From Meghimatium bilineatum (lineage: Eukaryota; Mollusca; Gastropoda; Stylommatophora; Philomycidae): a DNA stretch of 64,000 bases. This document shows positions 10,085-18,904 of this stretch, in pieces. The notes under the pieces are model-generated. The model was not told the origin of the DNA and ran no database searches. It saw only the letters and a list, made by a program, of their open reading frames with translations. Position numbers and translations under genes: made by a program. The DNA lies in NCBI GenBank assembly GCA_034231615.1, contig CM067317.1, positions 17,188,264 through 17,252,263 on the forward strand, given 5' to 3'. Numbering within the stretch: position 1 is the first letter of the stretch; each line of letters starts with the position of its first letter.

Positions 10085-10225
10085 CCACTTGTGTCCAATC
10101 GATTGGACATTCAGTTACCGTATAAGTTGCCATTTATGTCGATCGATTGGAAATTCAGTTACCGTATAAGTTACCATTTCTGTCCAATCGATTCGAAATT
10201 CAGTTACCGTATAATCTGCGAATTT
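10085..10225. repeat. 45-bp tandem repeat, about 3 copies
   Basis: The unit contains the palindrome CCAATCGATTGG, followed by ATTCAGTTACCGTATAAGTT. Copies differ by a few substitutions. Confidence 0.9.
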
Positions 10226-10735
10226 ATTTTCTTTAGAAGTCACCAGTGACTTGAATTATACTGTTGATCGTAATTCTACCATCTAGTTTGCTCTCACTAT
10301 AATTGATGTCTGTATAATTAATTTGCATGTAGTTTATTACATTACAACCTTTATTATTGTGTGTGATTTTTAAAAAAAAATGATATAACCAAATTGGACT
10401 ACCGTACGCAGTACAAAAGACGCACCTTACCACGAAGGTACTTAATTATTTTAGTAATAAACACTTACCAAACAGTGGCAATCATTGTAATTGACTTCTT
10501 TTGTTTGTTAACTGAGCGGTAGCTGAGACTCCAAAACACTGACCACAACCTGAGTGACGACAAAAATATACATTAGTATGCTATTTTGTTGTCATGGTTG
10601 TATGAAAAATGGATACATTTTGTAATAGTAAAGTTTTATTACAGAAAAAGTTAGTTAGGCGATGATATATTGGGGATGATTGTTTTGTTAAACTTGATAA
10701 CAAGAAACTAACAATAGAGATCTTATATGTGGAGC
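10226..10735. other. Intronic interval
   Basis: No supported feature. Confidence 0.4.
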
Positions 10736-10744
10736 TGGAGGCTT

Positions 10745-10950
10745 CTCCCGAGTTTCATTTTAGAGCTTCATTTCAAAGTTTCATTTTAAGGCTTAATTTC
10801 AGAATTTCATTTCAGAGCTTTATTTCATATATCTCATTTCAGAACTTCATTTTAAAGCTTAATTTCAGAACCTTATTTCAAAGCTTTATTTCATTTTCAT
10901 TTCAGAGGTTCATTTCAAAGTTTCATTTCAAATCTTCATTTCAGATATCA
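10745..10950. repeat. Degenerate tandem repeat, TTCATTTCAGAGC-like units
   Basis: About fifteen diverged units of roughly 13 bp (TTCATTTCA plus GAGC or AAGT). The plus-strand ORF through it (SFQSFI-type repeats) is a product of the repeat. Confidence 0.85.
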
Positions 10951-11318
10951 ATTCGTGCATTGAAGACTCCAAATCAACATAATAAAGACAATAATTAATT
11001 TACTTCAGAGTAAAGAAGTTGATAATGGAGGTAATAATGTACACATACAAACAGTGACAGAAATAGGAATACTCAGCGGGTGAGTGGAGAAATTGTATCC
11101 TCTCTGGATAGATCTAAAGATCACATAATCAACATATGACTGACACTTTGAGTCTGCATACTCTTGGATGGATGCTGGAATGGAAAACATAGTGTCTCGT
11201 GTACCGCGATGATGGTCTCTAATCAAGAATCAAGACCCCAAATCTCAGCGCTGTGCAATGTTTCGATAAGAAATCTCCTACCCAGAGGAGGCAAATAATA
11301 ACAATATAGATGAAGTAC
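10951..11318. other. Intronic interval
   Basis: No supported feature on either strand. Confidence 0.4.
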
Positions 11319-11373
11319 CAAAGAGATGACCACAAAATCATCACTATATGTGCATGCCATCTTCTGTGGTTTA
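11319..11373 (-). CDS. Candidate GPCR exon for ICL2/early TM4 (5' border unresolved)
   Basis: The minus strand reads NHRRWHAHIVMILWSSLW, a basic loop followed by a hydrophobic helix that suits the start of TM4. A donor GT at 11317-11318 leaves two bases (TG). Joined to the G that opens the exon at 7818, these give Trp followed by LVTLVLWVPP, the canonical W4.50-to-PP spacing. A second donor at 11329-11330 would also rebuild a Trp. The 5' side is unclear. Acceptors at 11374-11375 or 11364-11365 are possible, and the longer open frame up to about 11423 (YFNVSPLTHNT) has no phase-compatible acceptor for exon 2. About a dozen ICL2 residues may sit on an unseen small exon. Confidence 0.45.
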
Positions 11374-11429
11374 CTGTTGTATGGTTGTTGGTATTATGGG
11401 TCAGTGGTGAGACATTGAAATATTTCATG

Positions 11430-11820
11430 TACACTTAACTTCAAAATGAAAAGAAGTAATTATGGTCTAAGAATTAAGTGTAAAGTGGAACCCAGTGCTG
11501 AGTCCCTTGTGTTTGTTGAACAGTCATATAAATGCTATACTTAGATATGATGTGACCTTTTCTTTTGCAAGTAATTTAAGACCAATTTTCTTAAACTGAG
11601 TCGACATAAGAGTCAGTAGTATTTAGGAATCAGTAGTGGTTTAAACATGTTTCATTTGGACTGAAAAAGCAAACTTAGATCACCAAACAAGTAATCTTGT
11701 GCAGTAACCCATGACCAGCCATCGTTCCTTATCATCTCCAGATAAGATCTAAAACACAATCGATATTCATATGCTGATTGCTGCTAATGTATTAAATGTT
11801 GTAACCACTTTTTAACATGC
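11430..11820. other. Intronic interval
   Basis: No supported feature. It was searched for a small DRY-type ICL2 exon on the minus strand, and none was found. Confidence 0.4.
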
Positions 11821-11824
11821 ATTA

Positions 11825-12301
11825 TATCGATTATATCGATATCTTGGCTTCTTCCGAATCTGAAGTCCTGGACATAGCATCAAAGCTGGAAAAAGTCAGT
11901 CGGAAATATGGCATGGAAATTAGCATTGATAAAAACAAAACATTGATCACAGTGAAACCAAGCAAGATCCCACGAAAATCCGGTTAAACGATCACAAACA
12001 AGAAGAAGTTAACACCCTCCAAATAGCTCGGGTCTTAATATGTGATGATGGCAACTCAGGAAATAAGATTAACCTAAGACTCGGGATGACATGGACGATG
12101 GCGGTCACGTGAAGGTTGAATATGATTTAGAAAAGTAACATCAGTATTACAGTAATGATTAATCTATTCAGATTGTTAGCGCAAAGTACACTTTTGTATG
12201 GATGGGAAAGTTAGACACTCAATGCAGACACAGAAAGAAGGATTCAGGTTTTTGAAAGCAAATGCTATAGATGTGTGTTTAAAATTAGCTATAAAGAACA
12301 C
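11825..12301 (+). mobile_element. Decayed LINE (host of a nested LINE), RT domain part
   Basis: The plus strand reads DILASSESEVLDIASKLEKV, then KYGMEISIDKNKT, a degraded connection with several stops and frameshifts, and FESKCY...KISYKEH. The start corresponds to the YADD region, with the catalytic residues already mutated. The frame is broken at least five times. At 12301 it is interrupted by a second LINE, and its C-terminal part resumes at 13111. It lies in a receptor intron, antisense to the receptor. Confidence 0.8.
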
Positions 12302-13110
12302 GGAGGACATAACATAAATAATTTGAGATATGCGGATGACACTGTTCTGATTGCAAAAAGTGAGGAAGACCTTCAAAATTTAATTAAAGTAGTAGTCACA
12401 GAAAGCAAAGAGAAAGGCCTCTTCCTAAATATCAAGAAAACAGAAGTAATGGTTATTTCAAAGAAAGAAAATAACACACCTTGCAAGATCATAGTGAATG
12501 ATATAGTATTAAAACAGGTCCACCAATTCAAATATCTAGGTACAATTATAACAGCAGATGGAAGAAGTTCAACAGAAATAAGATGCAGAATAGGACAGGC
12601 AAAAACAACATTCAGAAAAATGAAAAATATACTGTGTAATATGACCTTGTCATTAGAGGTGAGAAAGAGAGTTCTGCAGTGCTATATAACCCCTATACTA
12701 ACATATGGGTGCGAGTCTTGGACAATAAACAAACTGGAAAGTGGGAGATTGGAGGCAACATAGATGTAGTTCTACAGAAGAATGCTGAGAATACCATGGA
12801 CTGCCAGAAAAACTAATGTAGAGGTGTTAAAAGAGTTAAATGCGAAACGGACCTTAATCAACAATATAAGAAAAAGGCAATCTTCTTTTTTTGGCCACTT
12901 CATGAGACAGGCAGGTTTAGAGAACATAATCACAACAGGCAAGATTGAAGGCACCAGAGACAGAGGGCGAGAACGTGAGAAAATAATAGACAGTTTGACA
13001 ACCTGGCACGGCAAAGAAACAACAACGACTTTGATACATAATACTGTGGACAGAGAGCTTTGGAGAGCCATGACCGCCTACGCCACCCGGCATGGCACCT
13101 GATGATGATG
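12302..13110 (+). mobile_element. 5'-truncated LINE (group 2), RT domain, nested in another LINE
   Basis: The frame opens with NINNLRYADDTVLIA, keeping the catalytic YADD box. It goes on with LFLNIKKTEVMVIS, FKYLGTIITADGRS, TYGCESWT, then two in-frame TAG codons near 12761-12769 (one at a conserved Trp position) and then RMLRIPWTARKTNVEVLKEL, FFGHFMRQAGLENI and the C-terminus ...MTAYATRHGT. The 3' tail is (TGA)n. An 11-bp near-perfect duplication, ATA(A/T)AGAACAC, flanks it at 12291-12301 and 13111-13121. Otherwise well preserved, it is younger than its host LINE. Confidence 0.9.
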
Positions 13111-13215
13111 ATATAGAACACAATACAAGTACATTTGTTCGGCAGTAAATAAATAAACTTGCAGGATATCAAGAACTACGTTTAACAGTGGTGAAACAAT
13201 GGTATTGCGAAATTA
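13111..13215 (+). mobile_element. Resumed C-terminal part of the host LINE
   Basis: After the duplicated AGAACAC the plus strand reads EHNTSTFVRQ, a stop, then INKLAGYQELRLTVVKQWYC. This continues the ISYKEH motif cut off at 12301, as expected for the segment after KISYKEH in this LINE type. Decay makes the 3' end unclear. Confidence 0.7.
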
Positions 13216-13900
13216 AAATACCAGAGAAAAGTACCCAGTTCATTTTTGATCAAGCCAGTTCTGTTTGACGGATAAGCCAGAAAGACAACCAGAAAGTCGT
13301 GTCGTCGGAAACTTTGTTGAAGTTTTGAAACCTTGTGTAGATCAAACCGGTTGCACTTTGCTGTGTCAAGGTTAATTAGGCGTATAAGTGGTAGCGAGGA
13401 ATGCGTGAATCGTTGAAAGGCACAATCCTATTGTGATCATATGCTTCTTATTCTTCATCTGTGTTCGTTCTCAAACTTCTGCAGATTAACAGGGTGCTGT
13501 TCAGATAACGTAATGTGTTTTATAATTGTTTTTCAAATTGGCTGTCATATCGGCAACGTTCGGCCGGACACACCTGCCTTCATCTTGTCTTCTGGGTCAC
13601 TTGACACTATGAAACAGCTACACCACAACATCAAAGCCTCGTCAGTCGCCTCTTACATAAGTAGCATGGTAGGTATCAGTGTCACTATTCTCTTCTATCC
13701 TTTCCATTGATTATTTATTTATTGATAAATATTGAAGTTCTATTAGTTGTATGAAGCAGACTGGACGGACGTTTAAAGACAGATTTTGTAACTATGCAAA
13801 TTCGGATCAACAATGCGTTAATGGTTAGATTTATTGGACTTTTGAAGGGTATATTCAAGTAATCATCCTCTTGAAATGAACGAAGGGTACTAGTTATATA
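13216..13900. other. Intronic interval
   Basis: No supported feature. Confidence 0.4.
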
Positions 13901-13902
13901 GG

Positions 13903-14066
13903 TTCTTGAGATCAACGGGAATTATACCAATCCGTTCTGACGGAACCGAATCGCCTGGCAACAAAAGTAAACGGGTTTTTGCTTTTAAAAAAACCCGTTT
14001 ACTCTTCTTGCCAGGTAATTTGGTGCCGTCAGAACGGACTGGTTCAATTCCCGTTGGTCTCAAGAA
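13903..14066. mobile_element. Foldback element 3 with B-box-like arms
   Basis: Arms of about 80 bp (13903-13980 and 13987-14066) are inverted copies. They read TTCTTGAGA(T/C)CAACGGGA, then CCGTTCTGACGG, GCCTGGCAA and AGTAAACGGGTTTTT toward a very short loop. GGTTCAATTCCCGTTGG near the outer end resembles a tRNA B box. It shares the arm core ACGGGAATT-(G/A)-AACC...CACCAAAT with the element at 7180-7310. Confidence 0.9.
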
Positions 14067-14189
14067 TTTTTAATTTATCCTCTAGCGTCCTACTTGAATT
14101 TACTTGTATAGTTATTTAGGTAGAATATATGTCAGAGTTTAACTGAAATAAACAACTGTCAATACTGCATTTTACCAGTTCAGGTGTTG

Positions 14190-14390
14190 CAGGGAGGGGA
14201 TTGAATAGCTGTGTGATAAAGACCGCATGCTCTTGCTGTCGCCACGTCATGTACAGGGTGAGTTTTTTAATTTACCCTCCGACAGAAAAAAACACAGTGC
14301 TTACCGGAGGATCTAACTCTAGACCACACTCGTGTGAGTCTATCGTTCTAACCTCTCGGTCATGCGCTACACAGAGTTTAACTTGGTAGG
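14190..14390 (-). repeat. SINE E, tRNA-derived
   Basis: On the minus strand, GACCGAGAGGTTAGAACGAT resembles an A box and AGAGTTAGATCCTCC a B box. The conserved body follows: TTTTTTTCTGTCGGAGGGTA, then ACATGACGTGGCGACAGCAA and GAGCATGC. The same body occurs on the plus strand at 32845-33010. Confidence 0.8.
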
Positions 14391-14695
14391 TAAAAGTCTA
14401 ACGGATGTGTGGACATAGATTTGACAATGAAGTTATAAACACACGATTAATGAATGCGCAGATATGCCTTTGATACATGCGCAGGTACATTTCTGATAAA
14501 TGTGTAATATCATGCGCGATATATGTTCAGGCAAGCGTCTGATGCATGTGTAGATATGGATTTGCAGATGTAGTTACAAACACACGATTTATGAGTGTGC
14601 AGACATCCGTCTAATGTAGGTAAGATTCAGATCAATCTGTCAGAACATGTTTGATACAAGTGTAGATACGATACAAGCAGTACATGATATGCGTC
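14391..14695. other. Intronic interval with diverged short repeats
   Basis: Loose repeats of GATACATGTGTAGATATG-like sequence occur at about 14400-14690. No coding signal. Confidence 0.4.
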
Positions 14696-14701
14696 ATTTA
14701 C

Positions 14702-14816
14702 CTGTCGCTGGAAATAGCTACTAGTGTGAAGACAGAGGCAAAGGTCGTGCCGTAATCAAATAGGATCCATAGGGTGCACAAAATTGAACCAAATGGCCAA
14801 TAACCCAGCACTTTGT
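14702..14816 (-). CDS. Aminergic-type GPCR, exon 2 (ECL1 and TM3)
   Basis: The acceptor AG is at 14817-14818 (TTATGCTTACAG) and the donor GT at 14700-14701 (GACAG|GTAAAT). The 115 bases read KVLGYWPFGSILCTLWILFD, then YGTTFASVFTLVAISSDR. This is ECL1 with the WPFG signature, Cys3.25, Asp3.32 followed by Tyr, and the DR of the DRY motif at the splice junction. It enters with two bases, which complete the lone G of exon 1 as Asp, and leaves with two bases (AG) of an Arg codon. Asp3.32 is the amine-binding residue of aminergic receptors. Confidence 0.93.
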
Positions 14817-14929
14817 CTGTAAGCATAAGGGTATGCGAGAATAATTTATTGTTATTTCACACCAATCAAAACGGATCAAAGTACTGCTTGCAGAAAGAAA
14901 AGAATACAAACGATTGTAAAATTATCTAT

Positions 14930-15006
14930 CTATCCATCCATCCGTCCGTCCACCCAACCAACCATCCATCAATCCATCCATCCATACATCCATCCATCCA
15001 TCCATC
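14930..15006. repeat. (ATCC)n microsatellite
   Basis: ATCCATCC with CGTCC interruptions, just upstream of receptor exon 2 within intron 1. Confidence 0.95.
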
Positions 15007-15274
15007 TTTTCGCTAAACCTTTTGTTGCTTTTAGCGTCAAGGGTAGAAGAGTTTACTGAAGATGGCCCTCATGTGTGCTGAGTATATTGTGAAATTTGTC
15101 GCCTCTTTTATTTCGTTGGTCCATCGTCTTCGTGGTCGGTCTCTATTTCTGCCTTCACTTATCTGTGTAGCTTAGATCACATATCTATAGTCTCTAATAT
15201 TCCACTCTTAGTATTCACTTATAGAAAGAACAACTTCAATGTCGTGATCCGTCGATACTAAGTAGGGTGCCCGG

Positions 15275-15470
15275 TGGAGATTGTTGTCCATCCCATATAG
15301 GGTCAAAGTGACTTAGAAGTCATTCTGAAGTCCGATGAGTCGGGTCGAGAGGTATAGATATCGCAGCAAAGCTGTAAACCATGACACAACGCATGCCCTT
15401 CTCCGGAATACATCAGGGCAATCTGCAGGGATTTGAGAGCAAACGTAGAATGAAAGGAAACTAAGTATAC
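15275..15470 (+). repeat. SINE A, partial copy
   Basis: GTCCATCCCATATAGGGTCA, then AGATATCGCAGCAAAGCTGT, ACCATGACACAACGCATG and GGGATTTGAGAGCAAACG. It has the 3' two thirds of the element. Confidence 0.75.
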
Positions 15471-15689
15471 TAATGATTCTCGTAGTTAGTTGATTCAGTT
15501 CAGATATCTCACCCCTTCTTTAGCATGTCGCTAGTTGATTTAGTTCAATCTCCCCCTTTTTGTTAGCATGCCCCTAGCTGATTCAGTTTAATCTCTTCCT
15601 TCTAGTTAGCACCTTGTTCAAATACCGAAAAAAATATTTTGAATGAAAAAGTTGTTCTATTATATAGACCATGTCATTTAAAACAGCAA

Positions 15690-16220
15690 ATGTTTGCAAT
15701 TGTTATAATTTGTCGACCAGACCATTTAAAACCTTTCATAGGTAAACATTTGGTCCAAGACAGACTACGTCATTTAAAGCCTTTCATATGTAAACATTTG
15801 GTCCAAGACAGACTACGTCATTTAAAGCCTTTCATAGGTAAACATTTGGTCCAAGACAGACTAGGCAGTTTAAAGCTTTTCATAGGTAAACATTTGGTCC
15901 AAGACAGACCCGAATATTTAAAGTCTTTCATAGATAAAAATGTGGTCCAAAACAGACCATGCCTTTTAAAGCCTTTCATAGGTAACCAGTTGGTCCAAGA
16001 CAGAATAGGCCATTTAATGCATTTTATAATGAAACAGTCCAAGACAGACCAGGCCACTAAAGTCTTTCATAGGTAAACATTTGGTCCAAGACAGACCCGG
16101 ACATTTAAAGTCTTTCATAAGTAAACAGTCTTGGAGCACCAAGACAGACTAGACCATTTCAAGACTTTCATAGGTAATTAGTTGGTCAAAGATAGACCTG
16201 GCCATTTAAAAAGTCTAAAC
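15690..16220. repeat. 48-bp tandem repeat, about 11 copies, open on both strands
   Basis: The unit is CATTTAAAGCCTTTCATAGG, TAAACATTTGGTCC and AAGACAGACTACG-like, with diverged outer copies. The 48-bp period (16 codons) gives a 145-residue plus-strand reading of RHLKPFIGKHLVQD-type repeats and a 79-residue one on the minus strand. No promoter, splice or signal evidence makes either a gene. It is in receptor intron 1. Confidence 0.9.
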
Positions 16221-16469
16221 AGGAGACATTTGTTCCAACCGTGTGTTACCGGGCGCAGAATAGCAGCACTGTTATTTGACAGGCACTTAATAGACGAATA
16301 AGAAGGTTTCTCTGGAAGATATTTTCTCTGGAAGGAACTTTGCCAGTGGTTTCTTGCAAACTCGACGCATTCTATAGTTACAAGGGTTGATTCAATCGTA
16401 GAAGTCCAGGTATGTGTCTTCATCAGGCGTTATCAGAGCACAGATCATGGCGTTGGATAGTCAATGTTA

Positions 16470-16640
16470 TGCCGAGTGGCGTAGGCGATCATGTTTCTCC
16501 CCAACTGTCTATCTCCTGTATTGTTAATAAGTTCAAATGTTGATATTCTTTAATGTTACATAGACACCCCATCTCTTTGTCTTCCTCTGTCTCTTATCAC
16601 CCTTTGATCTTTCCGGTGGTTATTAAATGTTGACTATTCA
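16470..16640 (-). mobile_element. LINE group 2 fragment (3' end)
   Basis: GCCGAGTGGCGTAGGCGATC, then ATGTTTCTCC and the later CTCTGTCTCTTATCACCCTT match the minus-strand 3' end of group 2, compared with 12302-13110 (CGAGAACGTGAGAAA region and AWRAMTAYAT-type end). Strongly decayed. Confidence 0.6.
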
Positions 16641-16851
16641 CATGAGGAAGAGAACAAAACTCTACGCTAAAATTTCCTTAGTTGTCTCTTACGACATGAA
16701 TGATAGCAGCATTGTAACTTTCTTTGCTCTCCTTTGGGGCTCCGAAAGGCAAATAAAAATATAATTGGGCAGTTACAAGATATTAAAAGGGAATCGTGCA
16801 AACAATTCAAACATTAAAATGAATATTCAATAATTGTGTCCTTGTACATAC

Positions 16852-17110
16852 CTGTTGCATAAAATGACATTGCAGTTACAGCCACAGCTATGTCAGTGAC
16901 TGCCAAGTTGACAACAAAAAAGTTGAAAGCAGTTTGAAGATTTTTTTCTCTGGATACTGCCATGAGAACTAGCAAGTTACCAAAAAAGGTGATCAGCATA
17001 TTACTAAACAAGAAAACACCCAGTAAGACTTTGCACCATGTCATCTCTGGTGAGGTGACAAGATTAGCACTAACGTTTGAGAAGTAACTGTCATTAGTAG
17101 GATTATCCAT
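16852..17110 (-). CDS. Aminergic-type GPCR, exon 1 (N-terminus, TM1, TM2)
   Basis: The first Met codon at 17110 opens a 24-residue extracellular N-terminus with two N-glycosylation sequons (NDS, NVS). TM1 follows with GNLLVLMAV (N1.50), ICL1 with SREKNLQTAFN, and TM2 with FFVVNLAVTDIAVAVTAM (LAxxD). The donor GT at 16850-16851 (GCAACAG|GTATGT) leaves one base, which matches the two-base start of exon 2. The gene runs leftward over four more exons. The total product is about 400 residues if the missing ICL2 is included. The short N-terminus without signal peptide is normal for the family. Confidence 0.92.
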
Positions 17111-17154
17111 GTTTGTACTTCAAGTTTGAAGTGTTGTTTTATTGTTCTTCATAT

Positions 17155-17432
17155 GGAAGCATTCAACAGTACCGTGTCTCCATTAACAGATGTTACGTTA
17201 TAAAATAGTTCTACAGGTGCCACATTTAACAGTTGTTACATTGTCAAATAGTTCTACAGATGCCACATTTAATAATTGCTACATTAGCAAATAGTTCTAC
17301 AGATGTCACATTTAATAATTGCTACATTATCAAATAGTTCTTCAGATGTCACATTTAATTGTTGCTATATTATCAAATAGTTCTTCAGATGCCACATTTA
17401 ATCGTTGCTACATTATCAAATAGTTCATCACA
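17155..17432. repeat. 43-bp tandem repeat, 6 copies, upstream of the receptor start
   Basis: The unit is CATTTAATAATTGCTACATT plus ATCAAATAGTTCTACAGATGCCA-like. It begins about 45 bp upstream of the receptor's ATG, in its 5' UTR or promoter region. Confidence 0.93.
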
Positions 17433-17435
17433 TAT

Positions 17436-17778
17436 TCATTCATGGATTTCTATCACATATTCATTCATGGATTTCTATCACATATTCCTCCATCGATTTC
17501 TATCACATATTGCTCTATCGATTTCTATCACATATTGCTCTATCGATTTCTATCAAATATTGCTCTATCGATTTCTATCAAATATTGCTCTATCGATTTC
17601 TATCACATATTGCTCTATCGATTTCTATCACATATTGCTCTATCGATTTCTATCAAATATTGCTCTATCGATTTCTATCACATATTGCTCTATCGATTTC
17701 TATCACATATTGCTCTATCGATTTCTATCACATATTGGTCCATCGATTTCTATCACATATTTCTCCATTGATTTGTAT
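17436..17778. repeat. 25-bp tandem repeat, about 14 copies
   Basis: The unit ATCGATTTCTATCACATATT plus GCTCT is very uniform. Because 25 is not divisible by 3, the same ORF-like pattern appears in all three plus frames (IDFYHILLYRF). These are not genes. It abuts the 43-bp array. Confidence 0.97.
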
Positions 17779-17837
17779 CTTCAGTTATACGGATGAGTGA
17801 GAAAATTATCTATGAAATATTGATGTTAATAATAAGA

Positions 17838-17930
17838 TATGTCTCATAGGATCAGAGCAGTGTAGAGACAAGAAGATGGGACGAGGTTATCATTAGGTAA
17901 ACATTTCATTAAGTAAGTATCAGGTAAACA
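17838..17930 (+). repeat. Diverged direct duplication, partner 18380-18475
   Basis: TCTCATAGGATCAGAGCAGT...GACGAGGTTATCATTAGGTA aligns with TCTCATGGGACTAGAACAAT...GGCGAGGTTATCACTAGGTC at 18380-18475. The two copies flank a LINE fragment. Confidence 0.7.
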
Positions 17931-18049
17931 TCAGTAGTTAAGACAAAGGTAAGAAAATAAGGAATAGCACGGAGTGACAATGACTTTTTTCACGGCTGTC
18001 AGCCAATTTGACCAATATTTCTTAGTCGCCTTCTACAACATGCTTGGAA

Positions 18050-18345
18050 AGAAGACATTAGCTCTATTCTTTGCACCACAAACTAGAAGTCCAGACCCCT
18101 ATTGCCATACGGACGTTTTCGCCACTTAAACTTCAGTGTTTAGACATGGAAAGATTAATAGCCGAAGGCAGAGTTAACAACAACAAGGGAAGAGGGTGCA
18201 CATGATGACTATTCTGCAGTGATATATAGATTATTTAAACATGTCTCTAGCTGCGGCAGGTCAACTCGCTCAGAATCGCGTGGTGTTCAGAGAATCCATA
18301 AGGAAGACCTCGTTCTGAAGAGAATATGTCACATGATGATGATGA
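18050..18345 (+). mobile_element. LINE group 1 fragment (C-terminal region)
   Basis: The plus strand shows decayed codons ending with MSLAAAGQLAQNRVVFRESI, then RKTSF, a TGA where other copies have Trp, and REYVT. An (ATG)n tail follows. This is the DRxxFRE...WKEYVT C-terminus of group 1. Most of the fragment is frameshifted. Confidence 0.75.
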
Positions 18346-18900
18346 AACATCAGTAGGTACATTGTCTCTGTATTTATATCTCATGGGACTAGAACAATGT
18401 AGATACACACAGATGGGGCGAGGTTATCACTAGGTCAACATTTCATCTCCACTAAATATCAAGTAAATATCCCGTAAACATTTGTTGAAATTTAATGCCT
18501 GTCCGATTTACTCAGAATGAATTATGTACATTTTGCAGAATTTAAAAAAATAAAACTAGGTAGCAATTCTAATATTTTACTACAGCCCGTAGAGAAGACA
18601 AGGGAAATTGATTTTTAGTGCTCGTTTGCAAACTTCCACTACATTTCTCTTGCAGCAGGACAATGACCCTACTCCATATGTGATTAGAGTACTTGCTGTG
18701 TTGTGACTGCTTTCATAATAACGAAGGGGAGTATACTTTAAATGTTATTTATACATTTTATTCGTCATAAACTTATTTCCACATGATCTTGTTTACTAAT
18801 CTATCATTTTGGACATTTTTAACACACGGAGCATCAAATGCGGCGTTGTCAGAAATGAACGCTATTTTGCGTGTTGATGACTGTCAACAAAATAAGAACT
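18346..18900. other. Interval with the second duplication copy and a short SINE B remnant
   Basis: 18380-18475 is the partner of 17838-17930. About 18620-18690 carries a minus-strand SINE B-like piece (TTGCAGCAGGACAATGACCC). The rest is featureless. Confidence 0.45.
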
Positions 18901-18904
18901 GGAG

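Noticed and set aside
11319..11440. Extended ICL2 reading YFNVSPLTHNT joined directly to exon 2
   Set aside because: The only AG between the upstream TAA and this reading gives the wrong phase, and the loop would be too long before Trp4.50. It is kept only as an open question.
13715..13915. Minus-strand DDYLNIPFKSPINLT as the missing DRY/ICL2 exon
   Set aside because: No acceptor puts this frame in phase with exon 2 (the phase-matched reading hits a TGA at once), and no donor fits.
14930..15006. Telomere-like or coding repeat (SIHPSIHP)
   Set aside because: It is a plain (ATCC)n microsatellite, neither TTAGGG-like nor a supported CDS.
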